Source of the DNA: JAIBJN01 sp963775505
Lineage (GTDB): Bacteria; Actinomycetota; Thermoleophilia; Gaiellales; Gaiellaceae
Assembly (NCBI GenBank): GCA_963775505.1
Contig: CAVZIL010000001.1
Span: forward strand, 310,001-374,000
Direction: 5' to 3'
DNA: 64,000 bases
The notes beneath the pieces were generated by a model. The model was not told where the DNA came from. It did no database searches and worked only from the letters and a program-made list of their open reading frames with translations. The translations under genes and the position numbers were made by a program. How positions within the stretch are numbered: the first letter of the stretch is position 1; the number at the start of each line of letters is the position of its first letter. Shown piece by piece: positions 44,101 to 52,715 of the stretch.

Positions 44101-45611
44101 CCGAAGCCGCCGTAGCCGAGAACCCGCTCGCCGAAGGCCTGCGAATGCGGAGGCCGCCGGAGCCGTTCGCGCTCGCGATCTTCGGCGCCTCGGGCGACCT
44201 GACGCAGCGAAAGCTGATGCCCGCGCTCTACTCGCTCGCGTTCCGCCGCCTCCTGCCGGACAGCTACGGGATCGTCGGCGTCTCGCGGACCGAGATGACG
44301 ACGGACGAGTTCCGCGAGCGGATGCGCCAGGCGATCGTGGAGCACAGCCGCGACGAGTTCCGCGAGGACGTGTGGGAGGAGCTGGCGGAGAAGCTCTGCT
44401 ACGTGGCCGCCGACTTCGGCGTCGAGGGCGGGGAGCAGCCGCTGATCGACTGCCTGGACGACCTCGACGAGACGCGGGGCACCGCCGGCAACCGCGTGTA
44501 CTACCTGGCCGTCCCCCCGAAGGCCTTCGGTCCCATCGTCGCCGTGCTGGGCCGGGCGCGCAGCACGAAAGGCTGGACGCGCCTCATCGTCGAGAAGCCG
44601 TTCGGGCACGACCTGGCGAGCGCCCACGGGCTCAACGACCTCGTCCACGAGCACTTCGCGGAGGACGAGATCTACCGCATCGACCACTACCTGGGCAAGG
44701 AGACGGTCCAGAACATGCTCGTCCTGCGCTTCGCCAACGGCATCTTCGAGCCGATCTGGAACCGGCAGTTCATCGACCACGTGCAGATCACGGTGGCCGA
44801 GTCGCTCGGAGTCCACGGCCGCGGCGACTTCTACGACGAGACAGGGGCCATGCGCGACGTCGTCCAGAACCACGCGCTCCAGCTCGTCGCCCTCACGGCG
44901 ATGGAGCCGCCGATCGACTTCGAGGCGGAGGCCGTGCGGAACGAGAAGGTGAAGGTGCTTCGGGCACTGCACACGCCGGGGCCGAAGCACGTCGTCCGCG
45001 GCCAGTACGGGCCGGGGTTCATCGAGGGCGAGCCTGTGCACGGATACCACGAGGAGTCGGGTGTGGCGCCGGACTCCGAGACAGAGACGTACGTCGCCGC
45101 CAAGCTCTACGTGGACAACTGGCGCTGGGCGGACACGCCGTTCTACCTTCGGACCGGGAAGCGGCTGCCGCGCCGCGAGACGACGATCGCGATCCAGTTC
45201 AAGCGGGCGCCGCATCCGCCCTTCGAGGTGGACGACGAGGAGGGCCTGCGACCGAACGTGCTCCTCATCCACATCCAGCCGGACGAGGGGGTCTCGCTCG
45301 CGGTGGGCGCCAAGGTCCCCGGGCAGGGCGTCTCCATCCGCACCGTGCACATGGACTTCCTCTACGGCGGCGCCTTCCGCATCGGCCTCCCCGAGGCGTA
45401 CGAGCGGCTGATCCTCGACTGCCTGCTCGGCGACGCGACGCTCTTCACCCGCTCCGACGAGGTGGAGGAGCAGTGGGCGCTCGTCGACGCGATGATCGCG
45501 CCCTGGCGGCGCGACCGGCCGCACTTCCCCAACTACGCGGCGGGGACGTGGGGGCCCCACGCCGCCGACGAGCTCCTGCACCGCGACGGCCGCTCCTGGC
45601 GGAGGCACTAG
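44097..45611 (+). CDS. zwf: Glucose-6-phosphate 1-dehydrogenase
   Basis: A 504-residue enzyme oxidising glucose 6-phosphate to 6-phosphogluconolactone with NADP. Motifs: IFGASGDLTQRKLMPALY for the dinucleotide, active-site EIYRIDHYLGKETVQN and RNRQFIDHVQITVAE-like region, and C-terminal LPRRETTIAIQFK. It overlaps gnd by four bases (ATGA) and is followed seven bases later by its activator opcA. Confidence 0.96.
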   Translation: MTEAAVAENPLAEGLRMRRPPEPFALAIFGASGDLTQRKLMPALYSLAFRRLLPDSYGIVGVSRTEMTTDEFRERMRQAIVEHSRDEFREDVWEELAEKLCYVAADFGVEGGEQPLIDCLDDLDETRGTAGNRVYYLAVPPKAFGPIVAVLGRARSTKGWTRLIVEKPFGHDLASAHGLNDLVHEHFAEDEIYRIDHYLGKETVQNMLVLRFANGIFEPIWNRQFIDHVQITVAESLGVHGRGDFYDETGAMRDVVQNHALQLVALTAMEPPIDFEAEAVRNEKVKVLRALHTPGPKHVVRGQYGPGFIEGEPVHGYHEESGVAPDSETETYVAAKLYVDNWRWADTPFYLRTGKRLPRRETTIAIQFKRAPHPPFEVDDEEGLRPNVLLIHIQPDEGVSLAVGAKVPGQGVSIRTVHMDFLYGGAFRIGLPEAYERLILDCLLGDATLFTRSDEVEEQWALVDAMIAPWRRDRPHFPNYAAGTWGPHAADELLHRDGRSWRRH

Positions 45612-45618
45612 GCCTCCG

Positions 45619-46482
45619 GTGGCCACATTTCTGCGCGAGCTGGAGAAGGAGCTGGCCGAGCTGCGCGCAGCCTCGGCCGAGCCCGGCGCGGCGCCGCGGC
45701 TGCGGGCCAGCGTCATGACCCACATCGCGTGGGTGCCGGAGCGCTGGGTGGAGGCGGCCACGGACACGCTCGCCGGCCTCGCGGAGCGCCATCCGTCGCG
45801 CACGATCCTCCTCTTCCCGCGGCCGAACGACCCGCGCGACGCCCTCGACGGAGAGGTCGACTTTCGCTGCTTCGTGCGCGGCGGCCAGCAGCGCGAGGTC
45901 TGCTCCGAGGTGATCTCGGTCCGCCTCTGCGGCCGCCGAGCCGCCGCTCCCGCCAGCGTGGTCATGCCGCTGCTCGTCTCCGACCTGCCGGTCTTTCTCC
46001 GCTGGCGCGGGCCGCTTCCCTTCGGAGCGCCCGAGCTCGAGCAGCTCGTCGGTGTCGCCGATCGGCTCGTCGTCGACTCACGCGAATGGCCCGAGGCGCG
46101 GGCCGACCTGGCGAGCCTCCCGCAGCTCTGCGACCGGATCGCCGTCTCCGACATCTCCTGGGCCCGCATCGAGCCGTGGCGGGTGGCCGTCGCCGATCTC
46201 TGGCCCGGCGTCGCCGAGGCGTCGCGTCTGCGCGTGGCCGGCCCGGAGCCCGAGGCGCTGCTCCTGCAAGGCTGGCTCGCCGCCAGGCTCGGGAGAGCGA
46301 TCCGGCTCGAGCGCGAGCCGGCCGGGGAGGTCGAGCTCGTCGAGGTGGACGGCCGCGAGGCGCGCCCCCGGCGGCTGGGCGCGCTGACGCCGAGCGACCT
46401 GCTCTCCGACCAGCTCGAGGTCTTCGCCCGCGACAGGATCTTCGAGGAGGCGGTACGCAGCTTCTCGTCGCAGCCGACCTAG
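45619..46482 (+). CDS. opcA: Glucose-6-phosphate dehydrogenase assembly protein OpcA
   Basis: A 287-residue OpcA protein, known in cyanobacteria and actinobacteria to activate or assemble G6PDH. Recognisable segments are RASVMTHIAWVPE, HPSRTILLFPRPNDPRDALDGEV, CSEVISVRLCGR and MPLLVSDLPVFLRWRGPLPF. GTG 45619. Its 3' end overlaps the pgl start. Confidence 0.93.
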   Translation: MATFLRELEKELAELRAASAEPGAAPRLRASVMTHIAWVPERWVEAATDTLAGLAERHPSRTILLFPRPNDPRDALDGEVDFRCFVRGGQQREVCSEVISVRLCGRRAAAPASVVMPLLVSDLPVFLRWRGPLPFGAPELEQLVGVADRLVVDSREWPEARADLASLPQLCDRIAVSDISWARIEPWRVAVADLWPGVAEASRLRVAGPEPEALLLQGWLAARLGRAIRLEREPAGEVELVEVDGREARPRRLGALTPSDLLSDQLEVFARDRIFEEAVRSFSSQPT

Positions 46483-47078
46483 CGGAGCTCGCCGCCGGGT
46501 GGATCGCGGAGCGCGCCCGCGGCCGCTCGCCGTTCCGCGTCGCGCTCACCGGCGGCTCGACCCCGCGGCCGGTCTACGAGCGCCTCGCCGCCGCCGACCT
46601 CGACTGGCCGGCCTGGCACGTGTGGTGGAGCGACGAGCGGGCCGTGCCGCCCGACCATCCCGATTCGAACGAGCGCCTCGCCCGCGAGACGCTGCTCTCG
46701 CGCGTGCCCGTTCCGGAGGAGCAGATCCACCCGCTGCGCGGCCTCGACGTCGTGCTCCCGGAGACGTTCGACCTCGTCCTCCTCGGGATCGGCCCCGACG
46801 GCCACACGGCGTCGCTCTTCCCCGGCCACGAGGAGGAGCTGTCCGACCCGGGGCCGCTCGTCTGGGTGCCCGAGTCGGGCCTGCCGCCGCCCCATCCCCG
46901 CATCAGCTTCTCGCTGGACTACCTGAACGCGCAGCCGCTCGTCGCCTTCCTCGTCGGCGGGGAGGGAAAGCGCGAGATCCTGGCCCGTGTGCTTTCCGGG
47001 GACCAGACCCTTCCGGCGGCGCGCGTCAAGGCGGCGGAGACGGTCGTCCTCGCCGACGAGGCCGCCGCTCCCGATTAG
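46455..47078 (+). CDS. pgl: 6-phosphogluconolactonase, start codon non-canonical
   Basis: A DevB-type lactonase of about 207 residues hydrolysing 6-phosphogluconolactone. Motifs are RVALTGGSTPRPVYERLA, WWSDERAVPPDHPDSNERLA, LLGIGPDGHTASLFPG and FSLDYLNAQPLVAFLVGG. No ATG, GTG or TTG in this frame occurs near the expected start. ACG 46455, four bases after GAGGAGG (46444-46450) and giving (M)QLLVAADLAELAAGWIAE, is the best candidate; a base error in an original ATG or an indel is the alternative. Overlaps opcA by 28 bases. Confidence 0.88.
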   Translation, partial: TQLLVAADLAELAAGWIAERARGRSPFRVALTGGSTPRPVYERLAAADLDWPAWHVWWSDERAVPPDHPDSNERLARETLLSRVPVPEEQIHPLRGLDVVLPETFDLVLLGIGPDGHTASLFPGHEEELSDPGPLVWVPESGLPPPHPRISFSLDYLNAQPLVAFLVGGEGKREILARVLSGDQTLPAARVKAAETVVLADEAAAPD

Positions 47079-48182
47079 GTCAGGGCTCGCTCGAGTCGCT
47101 CGCCGACGGCAAGGACGAGCGCGTCGGCACCGGGGCGGGCTGCGACCTGGAGGGAGGCCGGGAGGCCGTCCTCCGCAGGGCCGCAGGGGAGCGCGAGCGC
47201 GGGCCACCCGGTCACGTTGAACGGGCGGGTCAGGAGGATCATGCGCTCGCGCAGGGCGAGGTCGCCGATCCCGACCGGCGGCGCCACCATGGGCATCGTC
47301 GGCGTGAGGAGGACGTCGAAGCCGTCGAGCGCGGCCAGCGCGCGCTCCCGGTAGGCCTCGTCGCTCGGCGCGCGAGGCCGCGACGGCCTCCTCGGAGACC
47401 GCGAAGGCCGCCTCGAGCTTCCGGCGCACGTTCTCCCCGTAGAGGTCGGCGTGCTCGGCGAAGAGCTCACGGTGGACGTCCGCCGCCTCGGCCTGGAACG
47501 CGGGGTTCACGTCGCCGGGGAGCGGAAAGTCGATCCGCTCCAGGCCGGGCAGGAGGGCAGCGGCCTCCTCGACGCGGGCGCGGACGAGCGGGTCCGCGTG
47601 CTCCGTCCAGGCGAGGGCCGCGCGCACGCCGGCCGAGGAATCCTCCAGCTCGCTCCCGAGCGCGTGCAGCATCGCGGCGCAGTCCCTCACCGTTCGCGCC
47701 ATCGGCCCGACCGTGTCGAAGCTCGGCGCGAGCGGGAACACCCCGTCGGCCGGCACGACCCCCCAGGTCGGCTTGAAGCCGACCACGCCGCAGCACGCGG
47801 CCGGGAGCCGGATCGATCCGGCGCTGTCCGTCCCGAGCGCGACCTCGCACAGCCCAGCGGCGAGCGCGGCGCCGTTGCCCCCGCTCGAGCCGCCGGGGAT
47901 CCGGCCGGCGTCGAGCGGGTTGACGACGGCGCCGAAGTGCGGGTTGTCCGAGGTGATCCCGTAGGCGAACTCGTGGAGGTTCGTCTTTCCGACGACCCCG
48001 TAGCCCGCCTCCTCGAGCCGGGCGACCGCGCTCGCCGTTCGCTCGGGGACGTGCTCCCTGAAGACCGCCGAGCCGTAGGTCGTCACGAGCCCGGCCGTGT
48101 CGATCAGGTCCTTGACGGCGAGCGAGCTGCCGCCGGGCGCCTCCTCCGGGGCCGCGAGGAACGCCCGGTAGGGGTCAGGCAA
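47075..48182 (-). CDS. Amidase-signature hydrolase (frame broken once)
   Basis: An amidase-signature enzyme of about 368 residues. The catalytic Lys is in LAVKDLIDTAGL, and the two Ser in GGSSGGNGAALAAG and DSAGSIRLPA, all intact. The first frame reaches FAVSEEAVAASRA, then one extra base near 47366-47376 shifts to SDEAYRERALAALDGFDVLLTPTMP, which completes a normal C-terminus. It is shorter than GatA and stands without gatB/gatC, so a stand-alone amidase is likely; substrate unknown. Converges on pgl with overlapping stops and shares its first codons with the end of the small peptide gene. Confidence 0.85.
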
Positions 48183-48291
48183 CCGCGTCGTAGATGACCG
48201 CGATGGCGACGGAGCCGGCGGCGAGCACCAGCGCGATCCCGAGGAGCAGAAGACCCAGGCGCATGTTCCTCCGGGCGAGCTCGGGATCCAT
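48175..48291 (-). CDS. Small single-pass membrane peptide in the oxidase operon
   Basis: A 38-residue peptide: a charged MDPELARRNMRLG head, one membrane helix (LLLLGIALVLAAGSVAIAVIY) and a short tail. ATG 48291 overlaps the ctaB stop as ATGA, and its stop overlaps the amidase start, which supports real translation. It is too short for ordinary gene calling. Small one-helix subunits are known in haem-copper oxidases (for example CcoH/CoxF- or subunit IV-like), so an oxidase-associated role is a reasonable inference. Confidence 0.6.
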   Translation of the reverse strand: MDPELARRNMRLGLLLLGIALVLAAGSVAIAVIYDAVA

Positions 48292-49497
48292 CAGCCGAGG
48301 ACTACCGGGTCGATCGCCATCGCCACGAAGAGGAGCGCCAGGTAGGCGAGCGAGTAGCTGAAGAGGCGCTTCGCGCGAACGGGTGTCGTTCGCCGCTGCA
48401 GGGCGAGCGCCAGCCCGACGAACACGAGCCCGAGCGCCGCCGCGCTGCCGAGGTATACCGGCCCGAGCGTCCGGCCGAGCACGGGCAGGAGCGTCACGCC
48501 GAGGAGCACGACGGAGTAGAGGACGATCGAGCGCGCCGTCTCGCGGTCGCCGCGCACGACCGGCAGCATCGGGATCCCCGCGGCCGCATAGTCGCGCTTG
48601 ATCAGGAGCGCGAGCGCCCAGAAGTGGGGCGGCGTCCAGAAGAAGACGATCAGGAAGAGCGCGAGCGCCGTCAGCGTGAGGTTCCCGGTCGCGGCCGCGT
48701 AGCCGACGAGGGGCGGCACGGCGCCGGCGGCGCCGCCGATGACGATGTTCTGCGGGGTCGAGCGCTTCAGCCAGCGCGTGTAGACGACGACGTAGAAGAG
48801 GTTCCCGGCGAGGGCCAGGAGCGCGGCCAGCACGTTGACGAAGCTCGTCAGCACGACGTAGGACAGCGCCGAGAGCGCGAGGCCGAACTCGAGCGCCCGC
48901 TCCGGAGGAACCCGGCCCGAGGCCACCGGCCGCAGGGCGGTTCGCTTCATGTGCGTGTCGAGGTCGCGGTCCAGCACGTGGTTCAGCGCGCTCGCGCCGC
49001 CGCAGGCCAGGGCCAGGCCGCCCAGCGTGGCGAGCGCGAGCCCCGCGGACGGCATCCCGCCGGCCCCGACGACCAGGCCGCCCGCGCCGGTGATCAGGAG
49101 CAGCACCATGATCCTCGGCTTCGTGAGCGTGACGTAGTCCCGCCAGGAGGCGCGGCGGCACCGGCATGCCTCCGCGGAACGCGATCGCGGCGCACACCGC
49201 GGCCGTGGCGAGCGCTGTCGCGCCGAGCGCGACGTGGATCCCGCTCGGCGCCCCCGCGAGGGCGGCCAGCCCGGCGCCGGAGAAGAGGAAGAAGGCGGCG
49301 GCGGCAGCCCAGAGGAGGCCCGGACGGTCGGGGTGCGCGAGCCGCGCCGTGAGGGCCGTGGCGGCGAGAAGAGCCAGGGTCACGTTCGCGGCAACATCGT
49401 GTGCGAGGCCCCAGGACCCGGTCGCGACGACCACGGCTACGCCGGCCGCGGCCGCGATCGCCGTCAGGCGGAGCCAGGGGCCGGGCCGCGGGCTCAC
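48291..49497 (-). CDS. ctaB: Haem O synthase CtaB with CtaA-like N-terminal domain (frame broken once)
   Basis: The C-terminal 285 residues are protoheme IX farnesyltransferase: YVTLTKPRIMVLLLITGAG, ALNHVLDRDLDTHMKRT, RTALRPVASGRV, YVVVYTRWLKRSTPQNIVIGG and FFWTPPHFWALAL, a polytopic prenyltransferase that converts haem B to haem O. In front, from GTG 49497, lie about 115 residues with four membrane segments and two His (LAHDVAAN, SGIHVAL), like half of the haem A synthase CtaA. The two parts meet after MPVPP with a one-base frame change near 49150-49160; the ctaB frame has no start codon of its own upstream of TKPRI. A fused protein is the simplest reading. Confidence 0.82.
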
Positions 49498-51122
49498 GTT
49501 CTCAGCTCCCTGAGCTTGAGCCGCAGGTCGCGGACGGGGCGGGGGCTAGAGACGTAGGGCACCCGCTCGAAGTTGTACGCGGGCGGCGGCGAGGTCGCGT
49601 ACCACTCGAGCGTGTCCCCCGTCCACGGATCGTTCCCGACGCGCTCGCCGCCCCGCCAGCTCTTCGTCGCGTTCCAGACGAAGATGAGAAGCGAGATGCC
49701 CATGAGGAAAGCGCCGAGCGTCGAGACCAGGTTGTACCACTCGAAGAGCCCCTCGCGCTCGTACGTGTAGACCCGCCGCGGCATCCCCATGAGCCCGAGC
49801 ATGTGCTGCGGCAGGAAGGCGGCGTTGAAGCCGATGAACATGAGCCAGAAGTGGATGCGCGCCAGCCGCTCGTCGTACATCCGGCCCGTGATCTTCGGGA
49901 ACCAGTAGTACGTGCCCGCGAAGATCCCGAAGACGGTGCCGCCGAAGAGCACGTAGTGGAAGTGGGCGACGACGTAGTAGGAGTCGTGCGCCTGGTAGTC
50001 CACGGGGTAGGCCGCCAGCATGATCCCGGAGAGGCCGCCCATGGTGAAGAGGGCGATGAAGCCGAGGCTGAAGTAGAGCGGCGCGCGGAACCAGAGGTGG
50101 CCTCTCCAGAGGGTCGCCAGCCAGTTGAAGATCTTGATCGCCGTCGGCACGGCCACGGAGAAGGAGGCGATCATGAACCACCACTGGAGCGGGCTGGACA
50201 GGCCGACCGTGAACATGTGGTGCGCCCAGACGAGCATGCTGGCGAAGGCGATCCCGATCGTCGAGAACGCGATCGCCTTGTAGCCGAAGATCGGCTTCCG
50301 CGAGAAGACGGGAATGATCTCCGAGAGAATGCCCATCGCCGGCAGCACCATGATGTAGACCTCGGGGTGGCCGAAGAACCAGAACATGTGCTGCCAGAGG
50401 AGCGCTCCCTCGTCGCCGCTGAAGAAGGTCGTGCCGGCCTGGCGGTCGAGGAGGAGGAGCGTCACCGCGGCCGAGATCGTCGGCAGGACGAGCACGAGCA
50501 GCACCGCGTAGGCCTCGATCGTCCAGACGAAGAGCGGGATGCGCATCCAGGTCATCCCCGGCGCGCGCATGTTGTGGATGGTGACGATGAAGTTGATCGC
50601 GCCCGCGAGCGAGGACAGCGACGTGAGGTGGAGCCCGAGGATCCAGAGGTCCTGGCCCGTCCCGGGGCTGAACTCCTCCGTCGAGAGCGGCGTGTACGCG
50701 GTCCAGCCGGAGCTAGCGGCGCCGCCGTCCGCGAGGAAGCTCGAGAGGATGACGAGCCCGCCGAGCAGGAAGAGCCAGTACGAGAGCGCGTTCAGGCGGG
50801 GGAACGCCATGTCGCGCGCGCCGATCATCAGGGGGACGAGGTAGTTGCCGAAGCCGGCCAGGATCGGGACGACGAAGAGGAAGACCATCATCGTCCCGTG
50901 GACGGTGAAGAGCTGGTTGTACGAGTTCTCCGTGATGAAGTCGTTGTTCGCCTGAGCAAGCTGGGCCCTCATCAGGAGCGCCATCAGGCCCGCGGCGAAG
51001 AAGAAGCCGAACGCGGTGACGATGTAGAGGATCCCGATCCGCTTGTGGTCGAGGGTCGTGAGCCAGCTGGTGACGCGGCCGTCACGCCAGGTCGGGGCAA
51101 CGGACTCGGTGCGGACAGCCAC
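49494..51122 (-). CDS. ctaD: Cytochrome c oxidase subunit I
   Basis: A 542-residue, 12-helix haem-copper oxidase catalytic subunit. Ligands: low-spin haem His in FTVHGTMMVF, CuB His/Tyr in FFGHPEVYI, the His pair in VWAHHMF, and haem a3/a His in VVAHFHYVLFGG. The conserved Tyr and K-channel region are intact, so it is an A-type oxidase. GTG 51122 overlaps the ctaC stop (TAGTG), and its own stop overlaps the next GTG. No subunit III gene is present in the window. Confidence 0.96.
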   Translation of the reverse strand: MAVRTESVAPTWRDGRVTSWLTTLDHKRIGILYIVTAFGFFFAAGLMALLMRAQLAQANNDFITENSYNQLFTVHGTMMVFLFVVPILAGFGNYLVPLMIGARDMAFPRLNALSYWLFLLGGLVILSSFLADGGAASSGWTAYTPLSTEEFSPGTGQDLWILGLHLTSLSSLAGAINFIVTIHNMRAPGMTWMRIPLFVWTIEAYAVLLVLVLPTISAAVTLLLLDRQAGTTFFSGDEGALLWQHMFWFFGHPEVYIMVLPAMGILSEIIPVFSRKPIFGYKAIAFSTIGIAFASMLVWAHHMFTVGLSSPLQWWFMIASFSVAVPTAIKIFNWLATLWRGHLWFRAPLYFSLGFIALFTMGGLSGIMLAAYPVDYQAHDSYYVVAHFHYVLFGGTVFGIFAGTYYWFPKITGRMYDERLARIHFWLMFIGFNAAFLPQHMLGLMGMPRRVYTYEREGLFEWYNLVSTLGAFLMGISLLIFVWNATKSWRGGERVGNDPWTGDTLEWYATSPPPAYNFERVPYVSSPRPVRDLRLKLRELRT

Positions 51123-52156
51123 TAGCCGCCCGGCTCCTGCGCGGGCGCCGCCAGCCGTTCGTTCGATCGGATGTACTCGATCAGCGCCTGCACCTGGAAG
51201 GCGGGCCAGCCGCGGCCGACCGGCGGCATGTAGCCCTCGGTGCCGGCCACGTCCTGACCGTTCTCGAGGAGCTCCGTGAGCGTCTCGGCGTTGACGAGGG
51301 TCCCGTTCTGCGCCACGGGCGGCCCGAGGTCGCCCTCGCCCGCGAGGCCGTGGCACTTGGCGCAGACGCGGTCCCAGGTCTCGCGGCCGAGGGCGAGCTG
51401 GCTCGCCCCGGGCTCGTCCTGTCCGCTCAGGAGCTCGAGATGACGCTCGTATTCCGCCCGCGAGACGACCTCGACCGTCGTGGGCATGACGGTGTGCAGG
51501 ACGCCGCAGAGCTCGGCGCAGCGGCCCTCGTAGACGCCTGCCTCCGTCGGCGTGAAACGGAGCACGTTCGTCCGGCCGGGGATGGCGTCCCGCTTGCCGG
51601 TGAGCTCGGGCACCCACCAGCTGTGATTCACGTCGAAAGAGACGAGCTCGAGCTTCACGGGGCGGTCGACGGGGAGCACGAGCCGGTCGATGGCGATCTG
51701 GCCCTCGGGATAGACGTACTCCCAGTAGAACTGGTGGCCCTGGACCTCGACGACGAGCTCGTTCGCGCGCTCGCCGCTGGTCGCCTCGACCGCCGACGAG
51801 CGGGCGAGGACGACGACCGCGATTCCGACGAGGATGACCGCGGGGATGAGCGTCCAGATGATCTCGAGCCGCGTGTTTCCGTGGATCTGGGGGCCTTCGG
51901 CCTCTTCGGCCGTCGAGCGTCGGCGCCGGAAGCGAATGACGAAGAGGACGAGCGCGGTCTCGACCGCGACGAAGACGACGGCGCAGATCGCGAAGACGAA
52001 CCAGTAGAGCTGGTTGATCGCCTCGCCGCTCGGGGTCGCCGACTCGGGAGGCCCGAGGCCGCCGTTGCCCGGCTCCTGGCCCAGAGCGACGGGAGCCGTG
52101 CCGAGCGCGAGCAACGCGAGCGCGGCGGCGATGACGGCGAACGTGCTCCTCCGCAT
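51122..52156 (-). CDS. ctaC: Cytochrome c oxidase subunit II with fused cytochrome c (caa3 type)
   Basis: A 344-residue subunit II. An export signal (about 1-27) and two membrane helices (about 48-72 and 95-118) anchor a CuA domain with HSWWVPEL and CAELCGVLHTVM (CxxxC, His, Met ligands). The C-terminal 85 residues form a cytochrome c domain with CAKCH haem attachment and the axial Met in GYMPPVG. ATG 52156 is used because TAGAAT ends ten bases upstream and the signal peptide begins there. It delivers electrons directly to CtaD. Confidence 0.95.
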   Translation of the reverse strand: MRRSTFAVIAAALALLALGTAPVALGQEPGNGGLGPPESATPSGEAINQLYWFVFAICAVVFVAVETALVLFVIRFRRRRSTAEEAEGPQIHGNTRLEIIWTLIPAVILVGIAVVVLARSSAVEATSGERANELVVEVQGHQFYWEYVYPEGQIAIDRLVLPVDRPVKLELVSFDVNHSWWVPELTGKRDAIPGRTNVLRFTPTEAGVYEGRCAELCGVLHTVMPTTVEVVSRAEYERHLELLSGQDEPGASQLALGRETWDRVCAKCHGLAGEGDLGPPVAQNGTLVNAETLTELLENGQDVAGTEGYMPPVGRGWPAFQVQALIEYIRSNERLAAPAQEPGG

Positions 52157-52403
52157 GGCCGCTGCGATTCTATTCGGCTCGGCGGAGGCGGGCTTCGCCA
52201 CGGATGTCACCCGTTCGGGGGAGTTGCAATTCACCCGAAATGTGGTTCAGTGAGTGCGAGCGAGGCACCCTCTTTAGCGGCAAGAGGCTCGCACATCGGC
52301 ACCGCCGGAAGCTGGGAGAGGTTTTCGCGCGCCGAGGGGAGAGATCGCTTGGGGGAACCCTGTTTCCCCCAAGACCCCCTTCCGAAGCTCCTACTCTGTA
52401 GGC
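52157..52403. other. Intergenic region with paired repeats and hairpins
   Basis: Divergent control region. The ctaC -10 (TAGAAT, minus 52167-52172) and a -10-like TACTCT (plus, 52392-52397) mark both ends. TCACCCG occurs twice in direct orientation (52207-52213 and 52231-52237, 24 bp apart), a candidate operator. A nested hairpin spans 52254-52294 (GTGCGAGC/GCTCGCAC enclosing CTCTT/AAGAG), and a 10-bp perfect stem CTTGGGGGAA/TTCCCCCAAG spans 52348-52373. A short structured RNA between them is possible. No coding frame is evident. Confidence 0.45.
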
Positions 52404-52715
52404 GTGTCAGACGAGTGGATCGTCCCGCTGCCCGCCGATGTGACCGAGCCCTACGAGGTCTTCGTCAACGGCGTGCTCCAACAGCCCGGGATCGACTACG
52501 CGGCGTTCGGAGGAGCGCTCCGTTTCTCGAGGCCGCTCGCGCGCGAGGGCCGGCTCGGCCTCCTGCGCTGGGCGAGCATGTTCTTCGGCGTCGCCGGGAC
52601 CTACCGGAAGAACGACTCGGTCGACGTCGTCTACGAGGTCGACGGGAAGCGGATCGTCGCCTCCGGCCTTCCGATCATCCCGCCAGGCGGGCCAGAACAG
52701 TCCCCGTCGAGCTGA
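52404..52715 (+). CDS. Hypothetical small protein
   Basis: A 103-residue protein starting at GTG 52404, six bases after TACTCT, so probably leaderless. It is predicted all-beta: VTEPYEVFVNGVLQQPGIDYAAFGGALRFSRPLAREGRLGLLRW resembles the NGxLQxPGxDY surface motif seen in phage tail-fibre and other beta-rich proteins, but nothing else here is phage-like. Function unknown. Its last 41 bases overlap the opposite-strand DUF4395-thioredoxin gene. Confidence 0.65.
   Translation: MSDEWIVPLPADVTEPYEVFVNGVLQQPGIDYAAFGGALRFSRPLAREGRLGLLRWASMFFGVAGTYRKNDSVDVVYEVDGKRIVASGLPIIPPGGPEQSPSS

Noticed and set aside
52404..52715. Prophage remnant suggested by an NGVLQQPG tail-fibre-like motif
   Set aside because: No integrase, portal, capsid or terminase genes and no composition change nearby.
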